From the NCBI RefSeq assembly GCF_004798865.1, contig NW_025335941.1, positions 2,780,399-2,844,398 of the forward strand: a stretch of 64,000 nt of DNA. The letters run 5' to 3'. Positions 1 to 10,669 of this stretch are shown piece by piece. The first letter of the stretch is position 1, and each line of letters starts with the position of its first letter. Below the pieces are notes generated by a model. That model ran no database searches. It saw only the letters and a program-made list of their open reading frames with translations, and was not told the DNA's origin. Both the position numbers and the translations under genes were made by a program. The stretch comes from Varanus komodoensis. Taxonomy: Eukaryota > Chordata > Lepidosauria > Squamata > Varanidae.

Positions 1-599
1 GTGCTTCTTCAAATGCTATATTTGTTTACTAGGAGATATACAGAACCTTTAACATGATTTTGTTTCTGTCATAATATTGCTCATAGCTGTCTCAAGGTTT
101 AGGCAGAAAAGCAGGATATAAAGCATTATAAAACAAGTAAATAATAAAGAATAATGGTTACCCATCAAAATCTAGGATTTTTGGATTACTACTCATTCCA
201 TACCTGATTAATATCTTGCCTAGGAACTCTGCCCAGGAATGGTTTAATATCCACTCTTTGGTTTTCCTGCTTAACATTTATGTAACCAAGGCAGTCTCCT
301 TGCTACAAATGAGAGGCTGCGCCCGGAGGGCTTTCAATCTATGTTAGGTGGTAAAGCCAGGGAAACAGGTGGGAATGAAGTATGATTATTTCTGAAGGGT
401 GATAGGAAAGTTGGCTGGAAGTGGGTGACCAAGTGGTTCAGGAAAGGCTTTGCTAGAGGAATAGATCTTGGCAAGAAAAGGGAGGAAGACTGAGGAACAG
501 AAGAGTGGGAGAGAATGTTACTTGTCTAGGAAATAGGATGGCAAAAGGCACAAGAATGGGGTGGGAAAGGCAGACCATGGGAATCAACAAAAATGAAAT
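1..599. other. Unrecognised purine-rich DNA
   Basis: I see no gene or named repeat. From about 350 the plus strand becomes strongly purine-rich (many gga, gaa and aag words), and this skew continues into the LINE-like piece that follows, so part of it may be decayed antisense LINE sequence. Confidence 0.4.
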
Positions 600-800
600 G
601 CAGGATGAAGACAGCAACATGGAGTCTAACGAGAAACACCAGAGGAGATATACTCAGTAGGAGAGAAGCAGATAGCTTTAGATGTGAAGATTAGAACCTT
701 GAAATCAATACAAAGGCTTATTGGGAGCCAGAGTTGGACTTGAGAAAGGAGGTGATTTATGAATAACAATGGGAAAGAAAGATGAGTGTAGCAAAACAGT
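600..800 (-). mobile_element. Decayed L2/CR1-clade LINE fragment
   Basis: The order of words accttgaa ... gggagccag ... ggagg ... atga on the plus strand parallels the better-preserved L2 at 7321-7400 of this window (accttgaa ... ggggagccagtgaag ... ggagg). That corresponds to the region after the reverse transcriptase core read in antisense. There is no open frame. The match is visual and short, so the family is uncertain. Confidence 0.35.
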
Positions 801-2263
801 TCTGTATTGATTAATGGGGAAACATAGCAAGGGGAAAATGTCAGCAGGGAATCTGCCACAGCCTAGATGAGAGATAATTATTTAACAGTGGGTATGGGAA
901 AGAAAAAGCAAAGTGTAGAGAAGTGGAAAAAGAAGCAGTAATAGGACCTTCTGATTATTTGGATATCAGAGAAGATGGAGAAGGACAAGTCATTGATGCT
1001 TCCAATTTTGCATAATTCTTTGGGAGAGAGTATTTGCATGAACGATAGAGAAATGTGCATGAATCAGGGATGGAATGCAAGGCCCATTGAGCTGAAGCAA
1101 AAAAGTGACTGCTGATCAGCTAAGAAGAATTGTACAAGAGCAGATGGAAGGACTTGGAGATAAAGTTCATGATAAAATGAAAAAAGGCAAGATACGGGAC
1201 TAGCTGTCAATTCAGTAGTGAAAGAATGATGGGCTGTCCAGAGATCTCCCTACACACAGTTTTCCCTGAGGAAAACTATAGTGTTTAGAGGTGTAAACAT
1301 AGACTAATGGTTTTCCAATACTTAAATTATCCTGCATAATACTTAAATTATTATTTAGTATTCTAAAATGTTTGCTAATGGTTCCTACTCATATGAATGG
1401 ATCATTATCTGTCTACACTGAAGGAAAAAAGAGAGTGAAATCCTTAAAATAGGTGTATCTTGGCCAACTTTATGGAGGTAGGTTCAACTTTTTTAGGTGT
1501 GTAACAATGTTTGATGAGAGAAAATAAAAAAGAGGACCCCAAATTATATCAGCAAATCCAGTTTGAAATTTTGGGCTTTTTCTTTTTTTGGCACCGGTTA
1601 ATCACATGTTTATAAAATTACTCGTGGATGAGTCAGGGAGCTGGTGTTAACATTTAGTGCAGTTAGGAAAAAATAAATTTAAAAAGTATTCACTGTAGCT
1701 CTTTTCCAGTAATCTGTCAGACAATGGATAAACCTGTGACCTCCTTTGTACACAATTACAATGTATCTCTTCAATCTGAAGCCAGATAATTACAAGGTTA
1801 TAGAATCCCCTGGCAGACTGGGAAAAAAGGTTACTCTCATTTTCTTGTAAAGGCTCAAGAGTTCTGCTGTGATGGAAAGGTACGTCTATTTAGTATGTGA
1901 AGAATGGGTATGAAGGACTGGATGCACTGCTATGGTTAGCAAGTTACCAAACAAAGTGACAACATAGTCCATGAATCCTACTGTGCATTTTAGCTTCCAA
2001 ATTAAGTTTTCTTATTGTTGTAGGATGTGATGCTCAGTTCTCACTCAGTCATATGATCCCTTTAAGATTAGTTTGGTTAGCTTTGTGAAAAAAATAGGGT
2101 TTATTTACATGTGATGCCTCTAGGGTGGCAATGTTCAACCCATTCTGCTCCTGATTTATAAAAAAAGAGCACTGCGTGAAATCCAGTGTTGTGCAAGCAA
2201 GAGTATTATTATTTTCACCTCTATACTGCCCATAGGCACAGCTCTCTGAACAGTGCACAACAT
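801..2263. other. Unrecognised AT-rich DNA
   Basis: No coding frame with recognisable protein similarity and no clear repeat. The small open frames here have no family features. Confidence 0.5.
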
Positions 2264-2350
2264 TAAGGCACCCATCCAGATTTCAACCAGGCCCAACCCT
2301 GCTTAGCTTCCAAGAATTAGGCAGGATCAGGCACATCAGGCTATAGAGAA
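2264..2350 (-). mobile_element. 5S rRNA-derived SINE (or 5S pseudogene) fragment
   Basis: Read on the minus strand, this contains the internal part of vertebrate 5S rRNA. The plus strand shows aaccaggccc, then aaccctgcttagcttcc, then a degenerate gatcaggc block, which are the complements of the 5S words ggaagctaagcagggt and gggcctggtt. This is the A-box to C-box region of the RNA polymerase III internal promoter. It has many changes from 5S and is not embedded in a tandem array, so it is a dispersed fossil. 5S-derived SINEs are known in squamates; a processed 5S pseudogene is the alternative. Confidence 0.75.
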
Positions 2351-3404
2351 GTTATAAAAAATAGAATATTCTCTTCCTCTCTTTGTTCTACATTTCCCCT
2401 TCTCTTGTCAAATCTTTTTCAGAGAGTCCTGAAACCCTTCAGAGCAGTTTTTTGGGGGGCTCTGCAGAGATGCCATAGGGCAAAAGGAAATGCTGCACCC
2501 CATTTTGCTAATCAGGTTTTTTGACAATGGAGGAATAGTAGTTGTATTGTGCCTGTTCCAGTTAACTGGCATCCATGTTTTGTGAGGGGTTGTAAGGGGT
2601 TTACACCTTATGTTTGGTGTAAACCTGGGCCACATTTAAGATATTTCCACAATGAATGAGGTTGATGCAGGCTGCTATTCTTATAGGCAGCTATCCTGCT
2701 ATATTATTGGGTGAGACATCAAACCTCTTCCAGATGGTGCCTAATCACTTGTCACCCTGCCAGATGATGCCAGCTTGGTCTAGGGAAACTTTCCTGCATT
2801 ACTACCTCCCAGACTCATAAAACTCCAAGTAGGTGAGCTGAGTTGGCATGAAAGACAACCCATGTGTCCATACTGGGCCACAAAACCCCGTGTGTGAGAC
2901 CACTGGAATTGCCAGTCACTGTCAAAGTTCCCATGGATGCCAGCTCTAACCTCAGTTGAATTATTCCCTCACCTGCTTGCCAATAATGACTGAACAAATA
3001 AAACCCAATCAGCCTAAATTGTTACGTATCCCATGCAAGTGTGTGGAGTAACAAAAGAAATAGGCAACCTCTGGCCAATCATTTCCCTGCCAAATATTCC
3101 TAAAAAGGTGACCAGACTTGCAAACTAGTTACAGGGAGGGAGAATGAAGACCCAAAGGAGGTGGGAGAGAGGAGTGTTACATAGGCTACTAATGCTCTGA
3201 GAGCATTATCTCTCACCTGTACTCCCTTCTCATGTTAAAGGCTATTTTTTACAAACTAATTTATAATAGAAAACATGTATTGTATGGGGTAAGCACCTCA
3301 TAAAAAGTAACATTTCCTTTCTTTCCTTTCTACTTTTATCTCTTCTAAAACAACGTCTTCTCTCATAACATGCACACACACATTATGCTTTTGGTGGCTT
3401 CTTC
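2351..3404. other. Unrecognised DNA
   Basis: No gene or clear repeat. The open frames on the minus strand at 2408-2635 and 2815-2997 have no recognisable domains. Confidence 0.4.
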
Positions 3405-3868
3405 TGGGATGCAATCCTGTAGTCCCTGAGAGAGAAGCATAGGATTGTCTGGATTCCCCTCCCACAGACACTCCTACAACATTGGGGGGGGGGGGCTCTG
3501 ACATCTGGCCCCCCCATCCCACTCCCTGGCCCTCACATGGGAGAGGGGGAAGAACCAAAGCACCTGCTCTCCAAGGTTGTATATGTGATTTGGGTGACCC
3601 TCTTGAGGTCAAAAAGGTGGGTGCTCTGGTGGGAGGGCAGGGAAGTGAAGAAGCTGGGATGTGCTATATCCTGTGACCTCTCCATTCCTTTCTCTGCCTC
3701 ACTGCACCCCACTCCTTTCTCTAGAAGTCCTTCTAGAGCAGAAGAAGTGTTCTCCGTTGCTCCTTCTACTCTGCTGGCAGCAGCAGGCACAGAATAAACA
3801 CCAGAGGCCTCCAGATCAAAGGCTTCCTTCTAATGGGCAGCAATCCCTAGGACTGGGTCCTGCAATGT
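3405..3868 (+). mobile_element. Unclassified ~460-bp interspersed element, copy 1
   Basis: Its last ~50 bp (gatcaaaggcttc ... ccctagga) align at roughly 80% with the end of a second copy at 59758-60168. The upstream parts share a ggattc-ccctcccaca block in the same order. The left edge carries gggatgcaatcctg, and the complement of the right edge (ccctaggactgggtcctgc) resembles it, which suggests terminal inverted repeats of a non-autonomous DNA transposon. A 12-base G run lies at 3484-3495. The open frames inside it are chance frames. Confidence 0.5.
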
Positions 3869-4487
3869 CTTTAATTAGATGCTTCCCATCTTCAGCAGTG
3901 CACTGAGCTTGTCACTTAAACCACTTCTGCACAATGTTTTAAACATTTGTAACTTGGCACTAGCAACTATGCACACTAGTATTGCATGTTTCAGGCAGTG
4001 GCTGTCCTGGAGTGCAGTTGTTATATGCATTTAAACTGGTATTCAGAATAAAAACTTTTCAGTGTTGTTGCACCTGCATATAGGATTGCTGTGTGAAAAA
4101 GCTTTTACAGTGGGACCAGATGCAGGAGATGTCGTGCCTAAATTGACTCTTAGGTAAGAGAGGAATCTGGCAATCAGTATAATATGTCATTCATCTTTGG
4201 ACTGTCAGCTATTCTATTTTGCAATGCATCATTGGAACCAAGCAATCACTTTGTGTCCTATACATTCAGGGAGTATCAGGGAGTTCTGATACTATTGTGT
4301 GTTTTCAGCATAGGTATTTTGCCTCTTTTAAGAAATGCACATTTGTGACACTTACTCAACCCTGAATTTGTACACCCGCGTTCATATGTGCAACAATAAG
4401 CTCTATATGACATATATGGGGCTGAGGTGGAAAAGTGGAGCAATGGCTGGGGACAAGGAGCGGGATGGTGTAACATGGTGTCCTACA
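3869..4487. other. Unrecognised DNA
   Basis: No gene or repeat recognised. Confidence 0.4.
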
Positions 4488-4549
4488 ACAGCAGAGGGTT
4501 GAACTTGATGGGCTTCATGGTCCCTTCCAACTATTATATGATTCTAAGG
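4488..4549 (+). mobile_element. CR1 LINE 3' end
   Basis: The words gggttgaacttgatgggctt, then ggtcccttccaact, then tatatgattctaagg are the CR1 3' signature (gggttggact-gatgacc ... cccttccaac ... attctatg). CR1 copies end in short attctatg-like repeats rather than poly-A. The copy is severely 5' truncated. Confidence 0.8.
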
Positions 4550-5984
4550 ATAGTACAAAATTCTGTGCAGACCTACCCCAGAATTCTTTTTAGAACAAGA
4601 GACTCCATTATATAATACTTGTGGAACCCTCCACTATTTCCTACCTACTCTGGTTTTTTTACTGTGAAAAGCCCTGTTTCAGAGGGTATTGTGGCTACAC
4701 CTTGGAATGGATAGTGCATTGGATTCAGCCCAAGCCCCAGCCAATTTGGGCCCTTCGACCATTGCTGGGGCATGCAAAGGTAAAGCTGGCTTCTCTTCAA
4801 AATAACCAGAACCAAAGGCCCCACATGCAGCTTTGCTTTTAATTTGTGCTTCAGAAAGGTACTGAACTTGTTTGCAAAAGCTGCATCTTTTCCTTTGATT
4901 TCCTTAACTACTATATGGGAGATAGGGCAAAGATCAGAGATGAGTGGCCTGCAGCATACCTTAAGGGATTCTCTAATCGCTCAGCTTTGTAAGAGGGAAA
5001 GGATTGGACTGTCAGATGGGTATATCACCAATGTGTCCAGACTTCACCATGAAAAAAAAGGCTTACACTGATTTTCACTCATCATAATGCACTAGATAGG
5101 AAATGCACCTATCCTTGATGCATGCAACTTCACAAGTTTCTTTCCAGAGTAACTTCATTATGTATATTATTTTCATACAAATTGCTCAAAAATGGTGCTG
5201 GGGTGTGGGAGAAAGAAGAAATTAATCACGCCCTGCCCCAAGGACTTTCTCTTCACATAAACCACTGAACCTACCCTTCTGAAACTTGGCAATTTTCCTA
5301 CTTAGGTTTACCTCTGTTCTTTCTCTCATTTTCAGAAAAAAATGGTATACAAGGAGCATAGAAGTCTACATGCATGTTGGCCCTTTTGATGTTCTCAAAA
5401 TATAAAGGCTTTTCTTGTAGAAAAAGAATTCCTACAGCTAGTCAATTGAAACTTGGCAAGCTCAGTCCCCTCAAGACAGCAGCTATTCCTGAACATTTCA
5501 TTCAACTCTGCAAATAATAGCAGTAATGGAACTAAACTTATTGACATTTTCATGAACTCTTCCACAAAATATAAAGGTGTGTAGCACAATAAACTTTACA
5601 CTGCTTTTTATGAAATCTGGCAGGTAGGATCTCCTCTTAATGAATTGCTATGTCTATAAATTTCATCCAGTTCTGTCAAGCAAACAAAATGATCTAGCTG
5701 TTTTTATAAATTCCCTATGATAGTCAATGGGAGTCATGTTGTATTAGATTTCCAAATTGCAACCTGGGTTTAGGACAAAGGTGAAGCAGGTCTCCAAGCT
5801 AATCCAATCAGAATTGTGTCATTTTCTAAAGTCAAAATCTGGGTTAGGATTAAATGTTGAATTTTCTGGTCAGTTTTACTGACACCATGGTATCGGTGCT
5901 GACTTTGATGACTTTGCTGACCAAAGTGCTGACTTTGCATACAGAAATTCTTGGCTCAGTAGCTAGCATTTGCCATAGCAGGTG
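4550..5984. other. Unrecognised AT-rich DNA
   Basis: No gene or clear repeat. A short local repetition of gtgctgactttg occurs near 5897-5938. Confidence 0.4.
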
Positions 5985-6050
5985 AAGGGGAACCCCTCTT
6001 TCTATTTGAGACCCTGGAAAGATGCTTCCAATCAGAGGAGACATCACTGG
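5985..6050 (+). mobile_element. Squamate SINE-like repeat fragment
   Basis: The block tttgagaccctggaaagatg followed by cttccaatcagaggagacatc resembles a common sauropsid repeat (cctgagaccctggagagc ... gccagtc-gagtagac). It is short and diverged. Confidence 0.35.
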
Positions 6051-6053
6051 ACA

Positions 6054-6300
6054 TCAGAGGTGGGAAACCTTAGTCCCATGGTGTAAATCTGACCATCTTC
6101 AAGTCCCTATCCAGCCCTCTTGGGATTCTTGAGATGGCCATGACCTCTAGCCCTCTTCCCTGCCCAACATTTATTTGGTTGATTTTCTGACTTTTACTAA
6201 GTTATTTTCTTCGTTTTGAGGGGTTGAATGGGCTTTGTTAATGCTTAGTCATTGAATGACTCAGTTTGGATGACCCACTGCAACTTACTATGAGTTATTT
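6054..6300 (+). mobile_element. hAT-like non-autonomous DNA transposon fragment
   Basis: It starts with cagaggtgggaaaccttagt followed by cccatgg and a run ending in ccctcttgggattcttgaga. This resembles the cag-g-tggg-aacctttggccc end of hAT-derived elements. The other end was not identified, so length and completeness are uncertain. Confidence 0.4.
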
Positions 6301-6445
6301 CACCCATGAGGATTTGGAGCACCTGAAGGAGCCAACTGAAGGAGCCATCAGTTTGACATGCAAAACTGATGAGCGTGGGTTATGCAAGATTGCTAGGAGC
6401 TCATATAAATAATTCTTTGCTGGATTTGCACAAGATACAGCCTGA

Positions 6446-6867
6446 GTTGTTGTTATGTGCTATCGAGTCATTTTACTGATACAGCATCATGTTTTGAATG
6501 CATCCATTTTCTTTCAGTTGGCTTTGTTCAGTATCCAGTTTTGACTCCCATACATCGTGACTGGGAATAGAATGGTTTGGAAGATGTCGATATTGGTTTC
6601 CAGGGAAATCCTTATACTTGATTGTCTTTTCTAGCTCATTCGTGGCTGCCCTTCCAAGTCTCTATCTTCTTTGAATTTCTTGACTGCAGTCTTTCTTTGA
6701 GTTGATGACTGATCCAATGTGTGCAAAATCTTTTGCAATTTTGATTTCTTGGTTATTAACGGTAAAGTTCTGTAATTCTTCTGTGGCCATAATTTTTGTT
6801 TTCTTAATATTCAACTACAGTCCCGCTTTTATACTATCTTTTATCAGGAGTTGTTTCTAGTCATCGC
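6446..6867 (-). mobile_element. RTE/BovB LINE, 3' part (copy A, left segment)
   Basis: The left end has the 3' signature ttgttgttatgtgctatcga, also seen at 21338 in copy B. The sequence then jumps to the stretch that encodes the end of the reverse transcriptase in antisense, so about 250 bp of the 3' region is missing compared with copy B. It is continuous in family and strand with 8041-9045, from which it is separated by an inserted L2. Confidence 0.75.
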
Positions 6868-8040
6868 TTTTATTTATTTATTAAAACATTTTTATGCCAC
6901 CCCATTCGCCGAAGCCTCAGGGCGGCTTACAACAATAAATTAAAATAATTATAATCTTAAATTAAAAAAATATATAAACATTAGATTAAAAATACAAAAA
7001 TACAATATAAAATAAGCTGCCCTGGCCAGTTAAAATTCAAGAATATTAACATTTAAAATGCCGCTTAAATAAAAAGGTCTTCGCCTGGCGCCGAAAAACA
7101 AATAACGACGGCGCCAGGCGGACCTCTCTGGGGAGCGCATTCCATAACTTAGGCGCCACCGCAGAGAAAGCCCTCCTCTGAGTACCCACCCTCCTAATTT
7201 CTTTCACAGAGGGTTCCCGGAGAAGGGCCTCTCCCGCCAATCTCAGGGGGCGGCTGGGCATATATGGATGTAAGTGCTCCTTCAGGTAACCAGGACCCAA
7301 GCCGTTTAGGGCTTTATAGGTCATCACCAACACCTTGAATTCGGCCCGGACTTCAATGGGGAGCCAGTGAAGCTGACGGAGGACTGGAGTCATGTGAACA
7401 TTATGCCCAGTCCCTGTCAGCAGCCTGGCAGCTCTATTTTGAACCAATTGAAGTATCCGGACCGTCTTCAAGGGTAGCCCCACGTAGAGCGCGTTACAGA
7501 AGTCAAGACGGGAAGTCACCAGCGCATGTGTCACTGTTGCAAGGCAGTCGTACTCCAGGTAGGGGTGCAGCTGATGAATCAGCCGAAGCTGGAGGAAAGC
7601 GCTCCTCGCTGCTGCTGTACCTGAGCTTCCAGTGAAAGCTCTGGGTCGAGGAGCATTCCCAGGCTGTGGACCTTGTCCCTAAGAGGGAGTGCAACCCCAT
7701 TCAGGACTAAGTTCAATTCACCCTCTCCGAAGCCCGAACCGCCAACCAACAGGACCTCCGTCTTGTCTGGATTGAGCTTCAGTTTATTGGCTCTCATCCA
7801 GCCTATTACCTCGGCCAGGCACCAGTTCAGTACAGCCACTGCCTCACCTGGATTGGTGGAAAATGAGAGGTAGAGCTGGGTATCATCAGCGTACTGATGA
7901 TTCCACAGCCCACAGCTCCTGATGACCTCTCCCAGCGGTTTCATGTAGATGTTGAACAGCAAAGGGGACAAAATGGACCCCTGCGGTACTCCATGGCATA
8001 ACTGCCATGGCGCAGAGCCATAGTCCCCTATAGCCATAGT
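6868..8040 (-). mobile_element. L2-clade LINE, 5' truncated, inserted into BovB
   Basis: The minus strand encodes the second half of an L2 reverse transcriptase: GVPQGSILSPLLFNIYMKPL, then the catalytic QYADDTQLYLS, then the C-terminal region (VTSRLDFCNALYVGLPLKTV, ARLLTG, LHWLPI, FKVLVMTYKALNGLGPGYL, LWNALPREVRLAPS). A ~180-bp 3' UTR ends in aagccgccctgag and an AT-rich tail of aataaataaataaaa type. It is CpG-rich and well preserved, with apparently one frameshift near 7617. Only the last ~1.1 kb of a 3-kb-plus element is present, the usual outcome of incomplete target-primed reverse transcription. It sits inside a BovB copy, so it is the younger of the two. Confidence 0.92.
7046..7534 (-). 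pseudogene. L2 reverse transcriptase C-terminal open frame
   Basis: This is an open frame of 162 codons ending at the element's natural stop. It begins at MTHALVTSRLDFCNAL, in the middle of the protein; the same frame continues upstream to about 7615 before the frameshift. Seen motifs: LQLVQNRAARLLTGTGHN, LHWLPIEVRAEFKVL, ALNGLGPGYLKEHL, RRAFSAVAPKLWNALPREV. These are characteristic of the thumb and C-terminal region of L2-clade LINEs. It has no own promoter and no function is claimed. Confidence 0.85.
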
Positions 8041-8235
8041 ATGACACCATACTATTTTTGCCAATAGTATGGTGTCATCTGCATATCTTAGATGAGTGAT
8101 ATTTTTTTTCCCACCAATCTTCACACCTTCCTCTGATTCTAATCCAGTTTTCTTTATGATATGTTCTGCATACAGATTTAATAGATCGGGAGATCTATCT
8201 GATCTTGTCTGACACCTTTGCCTAATGGAAAGCAT
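7579..8235 (-). pseudogene. Chimeric open frame joining BovB and L2 reverse transcriptase pieces
   Basis: A 218-codon frame crosses the BovB/L2 junction. Residues ~18-59 are BovB palm (LLNLYAEHIIKKTG, ITHLRYADDTILLA). After a short junction of about 6-8 residues it becomes L2 (AIGDYGSAPWQLCHGVPQGS, LLFNIYMKPLGEV, QYADDTQLYLS, ANKLKLNPDKTEVLLVGG). It therefore contains two YADD catalytic boxes from two different LINE families in one frame. The in-frame fusion looks accidental. The frame ends at the L2 frameshift near 7617 followed by a stop at 7579. Confidence 0.85.
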
Positions 8236-9045
8236 TCTGTTTCTCCATATGCTGCCCTACCTGTAGCTTGTTGTCCATTATACAGGTTGTCCATTAAGAC
8301 AATTAAGTGCTGAGGCAAACCCATTTCTTTGAAAACCATCCATAGCGTGTCATGATCCTTGCCATCAAAGGCTTTCCTGTAGTCTGTAAAGCACAAGAGG
8401 GATCTTTTTCTCAAATTCTTAGGTGTACTCCAGTAACCAACATATATTTGTAGCATGATCTTTAGTGTTTCTTCCTTTTAAGAATCTAGCTTGGATGACT
8501 CACATTTCTTGCTCCCTACAGGATGGAGTCTTTACATTGAGCATCACTTTGCTTAAATGGGAGACTGTGGTTGCTGCAGTATTTTGTATATCCTTTCTTG
8601 GGGACTGGAATATATATTGAATGTTTCCAGCCTCTGGACCACGTTTTGCTTCCCATATTTGTTGACATAGTTTTGTAAGGATTTGGACTGATTCATTTTC
8701 TTCAGCTTGGAATTTTTCTATTGTTATCCTATCTACTTGAGGTAGTTTATTCTTTGTAGGTGTAGCTCTTATTCCATTTTCTAATCTTCCAGGCTCTTCT
8801 GCATAGGAATCTGCTTTGAAGAAGCCTGTCATCCTTTCATCTGCTCTGTACAGTTCTTCTGTGTATTCTTTCCATATTTTCTCTTTCTTTTCTTCTGGTG
8901 AGATAGTGTTTGTCTCTGTTTGTCTTTTAGCATTGCTAATCTAGCTTTGAATGTCCCTTGAATTTCTTAGTTTTTCTGGAGGTCTCATGTTTTTCCCCTT
9001 TCATCACTCTCTTCTATTTCTGTGCTCAGCTTTTGTGCACTAATG
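8041..9045 (-). mobile_element. RTE/BovB LINE, reverse transcriptase part (copy A, right segment)
   Basis: The minus strand encodes BovB palm motifs: TDYRKAFDGKDHDTLW, then KEMGLPQHL, LYNGQQATGRAAYGETECF, GKGVRQ, and after a frame change NLYAEHIIKKTG and LRYADDTILLA. Stops and frame changes are present. Sequence upstream of the reverse transcriptase (8500-9045) is decayed. The endonuclease half seen in copy B is absent, so the copy is 5' truncated or deleted. The right edge is approximate. Confidence 0.88.
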
Positions 9046-9395
9046 GTTTCAGACTTCAACATTATTCTTTTAAAGAACAGCTATTGACAGGAGTTGGGCA
9101 GCTTGCTTGCCCTCTTGCCATGTTGAGGATTATTCATATTCTGACGAAGTAGACAAAGCTTAGCTTTCTCCCAAAAGTGGAGCTGCATCATAATATGGCC
9201 AGGAGTCTTATCCTGCACAGTCATCTGTTCATCAATAGTCATCTGTTTGAAGCAGCCCTCTAGTTCAAAAACCTTGAATTTGCCCATCTATTGTTAGTAC
9301 CTGAGCAGCAGACACAAGTCATCACAACCACAGTGGGGAAATGTATTGTATTTCTATTTAAATTATAGATACAGGATAGTATCCAATGTTGCTCA
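9046..9395. other. Unrecognised DNA
   Basis: No gene or repeat recognised. Confidence 0.4.
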
Positions 9396-9640
9396 TATTC
9401 ACATGGGATCCACCACTGCTTTCATTCCCTGATTAGCCAGCTCCATGGTTTATTGGCTTGTGAACTGTGAGTTGTTCACCTTGGTTTGTTATCTTGTCTA
9501 GTTTGAGACAACATGATAATTTTATCATTAACCCATGTTTCAGTGTCAACCTGCATAAACCCCATGGTTCAATGACCCCCCATACTTGACCTTTAAGTAT
9601 GGGCTGTGTTGCCTGGATCCAGTCAATGCCTAACTTTTCA
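9396..9640. mobile_element. Possible 'ccatggtt' inverted-repeat MITE relative
   Basis: It contains several ccatggtt/aaccatgg-like words and a gatcca block at both edges (gggatccacc near 9406, ggatccagtc near 9617). This style of sequence occurs in the clearer MITE at 37278-37585. No convincing terminal repeats were found. Confidence 0.3.
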
Positions 9641-10633
9641 TTAAGTCATGTAGATTAGCATATGCAGATACTATGGTGTCCTCTTTTTCTGTTCTCTTTT
9701 CTGGTGATTGCCACCCTAGCTGTGGACAATGAGGAAAGAGGCTTGGGTTCAGACATGGGTAGAAGTTTGTCTGTATCCCTTCTAGGCCTACATGTCTCCC
9801 CTGCACTTTGCTCGTTCTAAGTTGTCATCTGCACATGAGAATGGCCAGCTTTGATGGGATAGGGAAAGGGTGGAACATGGAGCATGGAGGGGGTCTCGTT
9901 AACTGACATTTTCATGCCTGAACAAATACAGTTAATTCATTTTAAGAATATAATGCCATGCCATTCCCTGAATGATTTTCTTTGCCACAATTCTTCCTTC
10001 AAGCAGAACTACTTGAATAGTGATTATTACTGGGTATATTAGTATAATTCACATGCTCATTTTGTGCTTTAGAATATCAAAATGTTGTTTGACTAAGCAA
10101 CCTTGCTCCCTATTGTTGTTGTTGCAAGGGGGAGGAAGACAGTCCATTACAGAATTTTCATAATAAAAGGGCTACACTTCATTTCTGAGTGTCACTTTTA
10201 CATGTATTAATAAAACCTAAAGGCATGCTTGTTCCTGACTATTTTTATGCTAGCATGCTATAACTTCCCACACTTATAATGAACAAGCATGTTGAGAATG
10301 AAAGCACTATTGGATTTAGTCATATTAAACACCAAGAAGAAAAAAGAGGGGAATAATTTCTTTTATAAAAAGCAGTTAGTGATTTGTTTGCATAATTCCT
10401 TGGGGAGCAAAAGAGAAGAAAAGGGTAGGAAAACTATATATAATAAGAGCTAAAAAGCAAAGCATAATAGGCTTTCAAAAACCCTTCCATGTTTGCAGAT
10501 GCAATTTTGTGGCTATGTTAAATTATAGATGCAAATGCTTGCATTGAAAATGCCAGAAGCCTTTTTATAATTTCTGGTGTGTGGGGTGGGTGGGCTGAAG
10601 TTAAGTGTAGGCATTTGCAAAAGGAAGATCTTG
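9641..10633. other. Unrecognised DNA
   Basis: No gene or repeat recognised. Confidence 0.4.
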
Positions 10634-10669
10634 TAAAATAAAATAAAATAAAATAAAATAAAGTAAAAT
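10634..10669 (+). repeat. (AAAAT)n microsatellite
   Basis: About seven tandem units of taaaa, the last one imperfect (aagta). The minus-strand open frames across it (10513-10794) are low-complexity chance frames. Confidence 0.95.
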
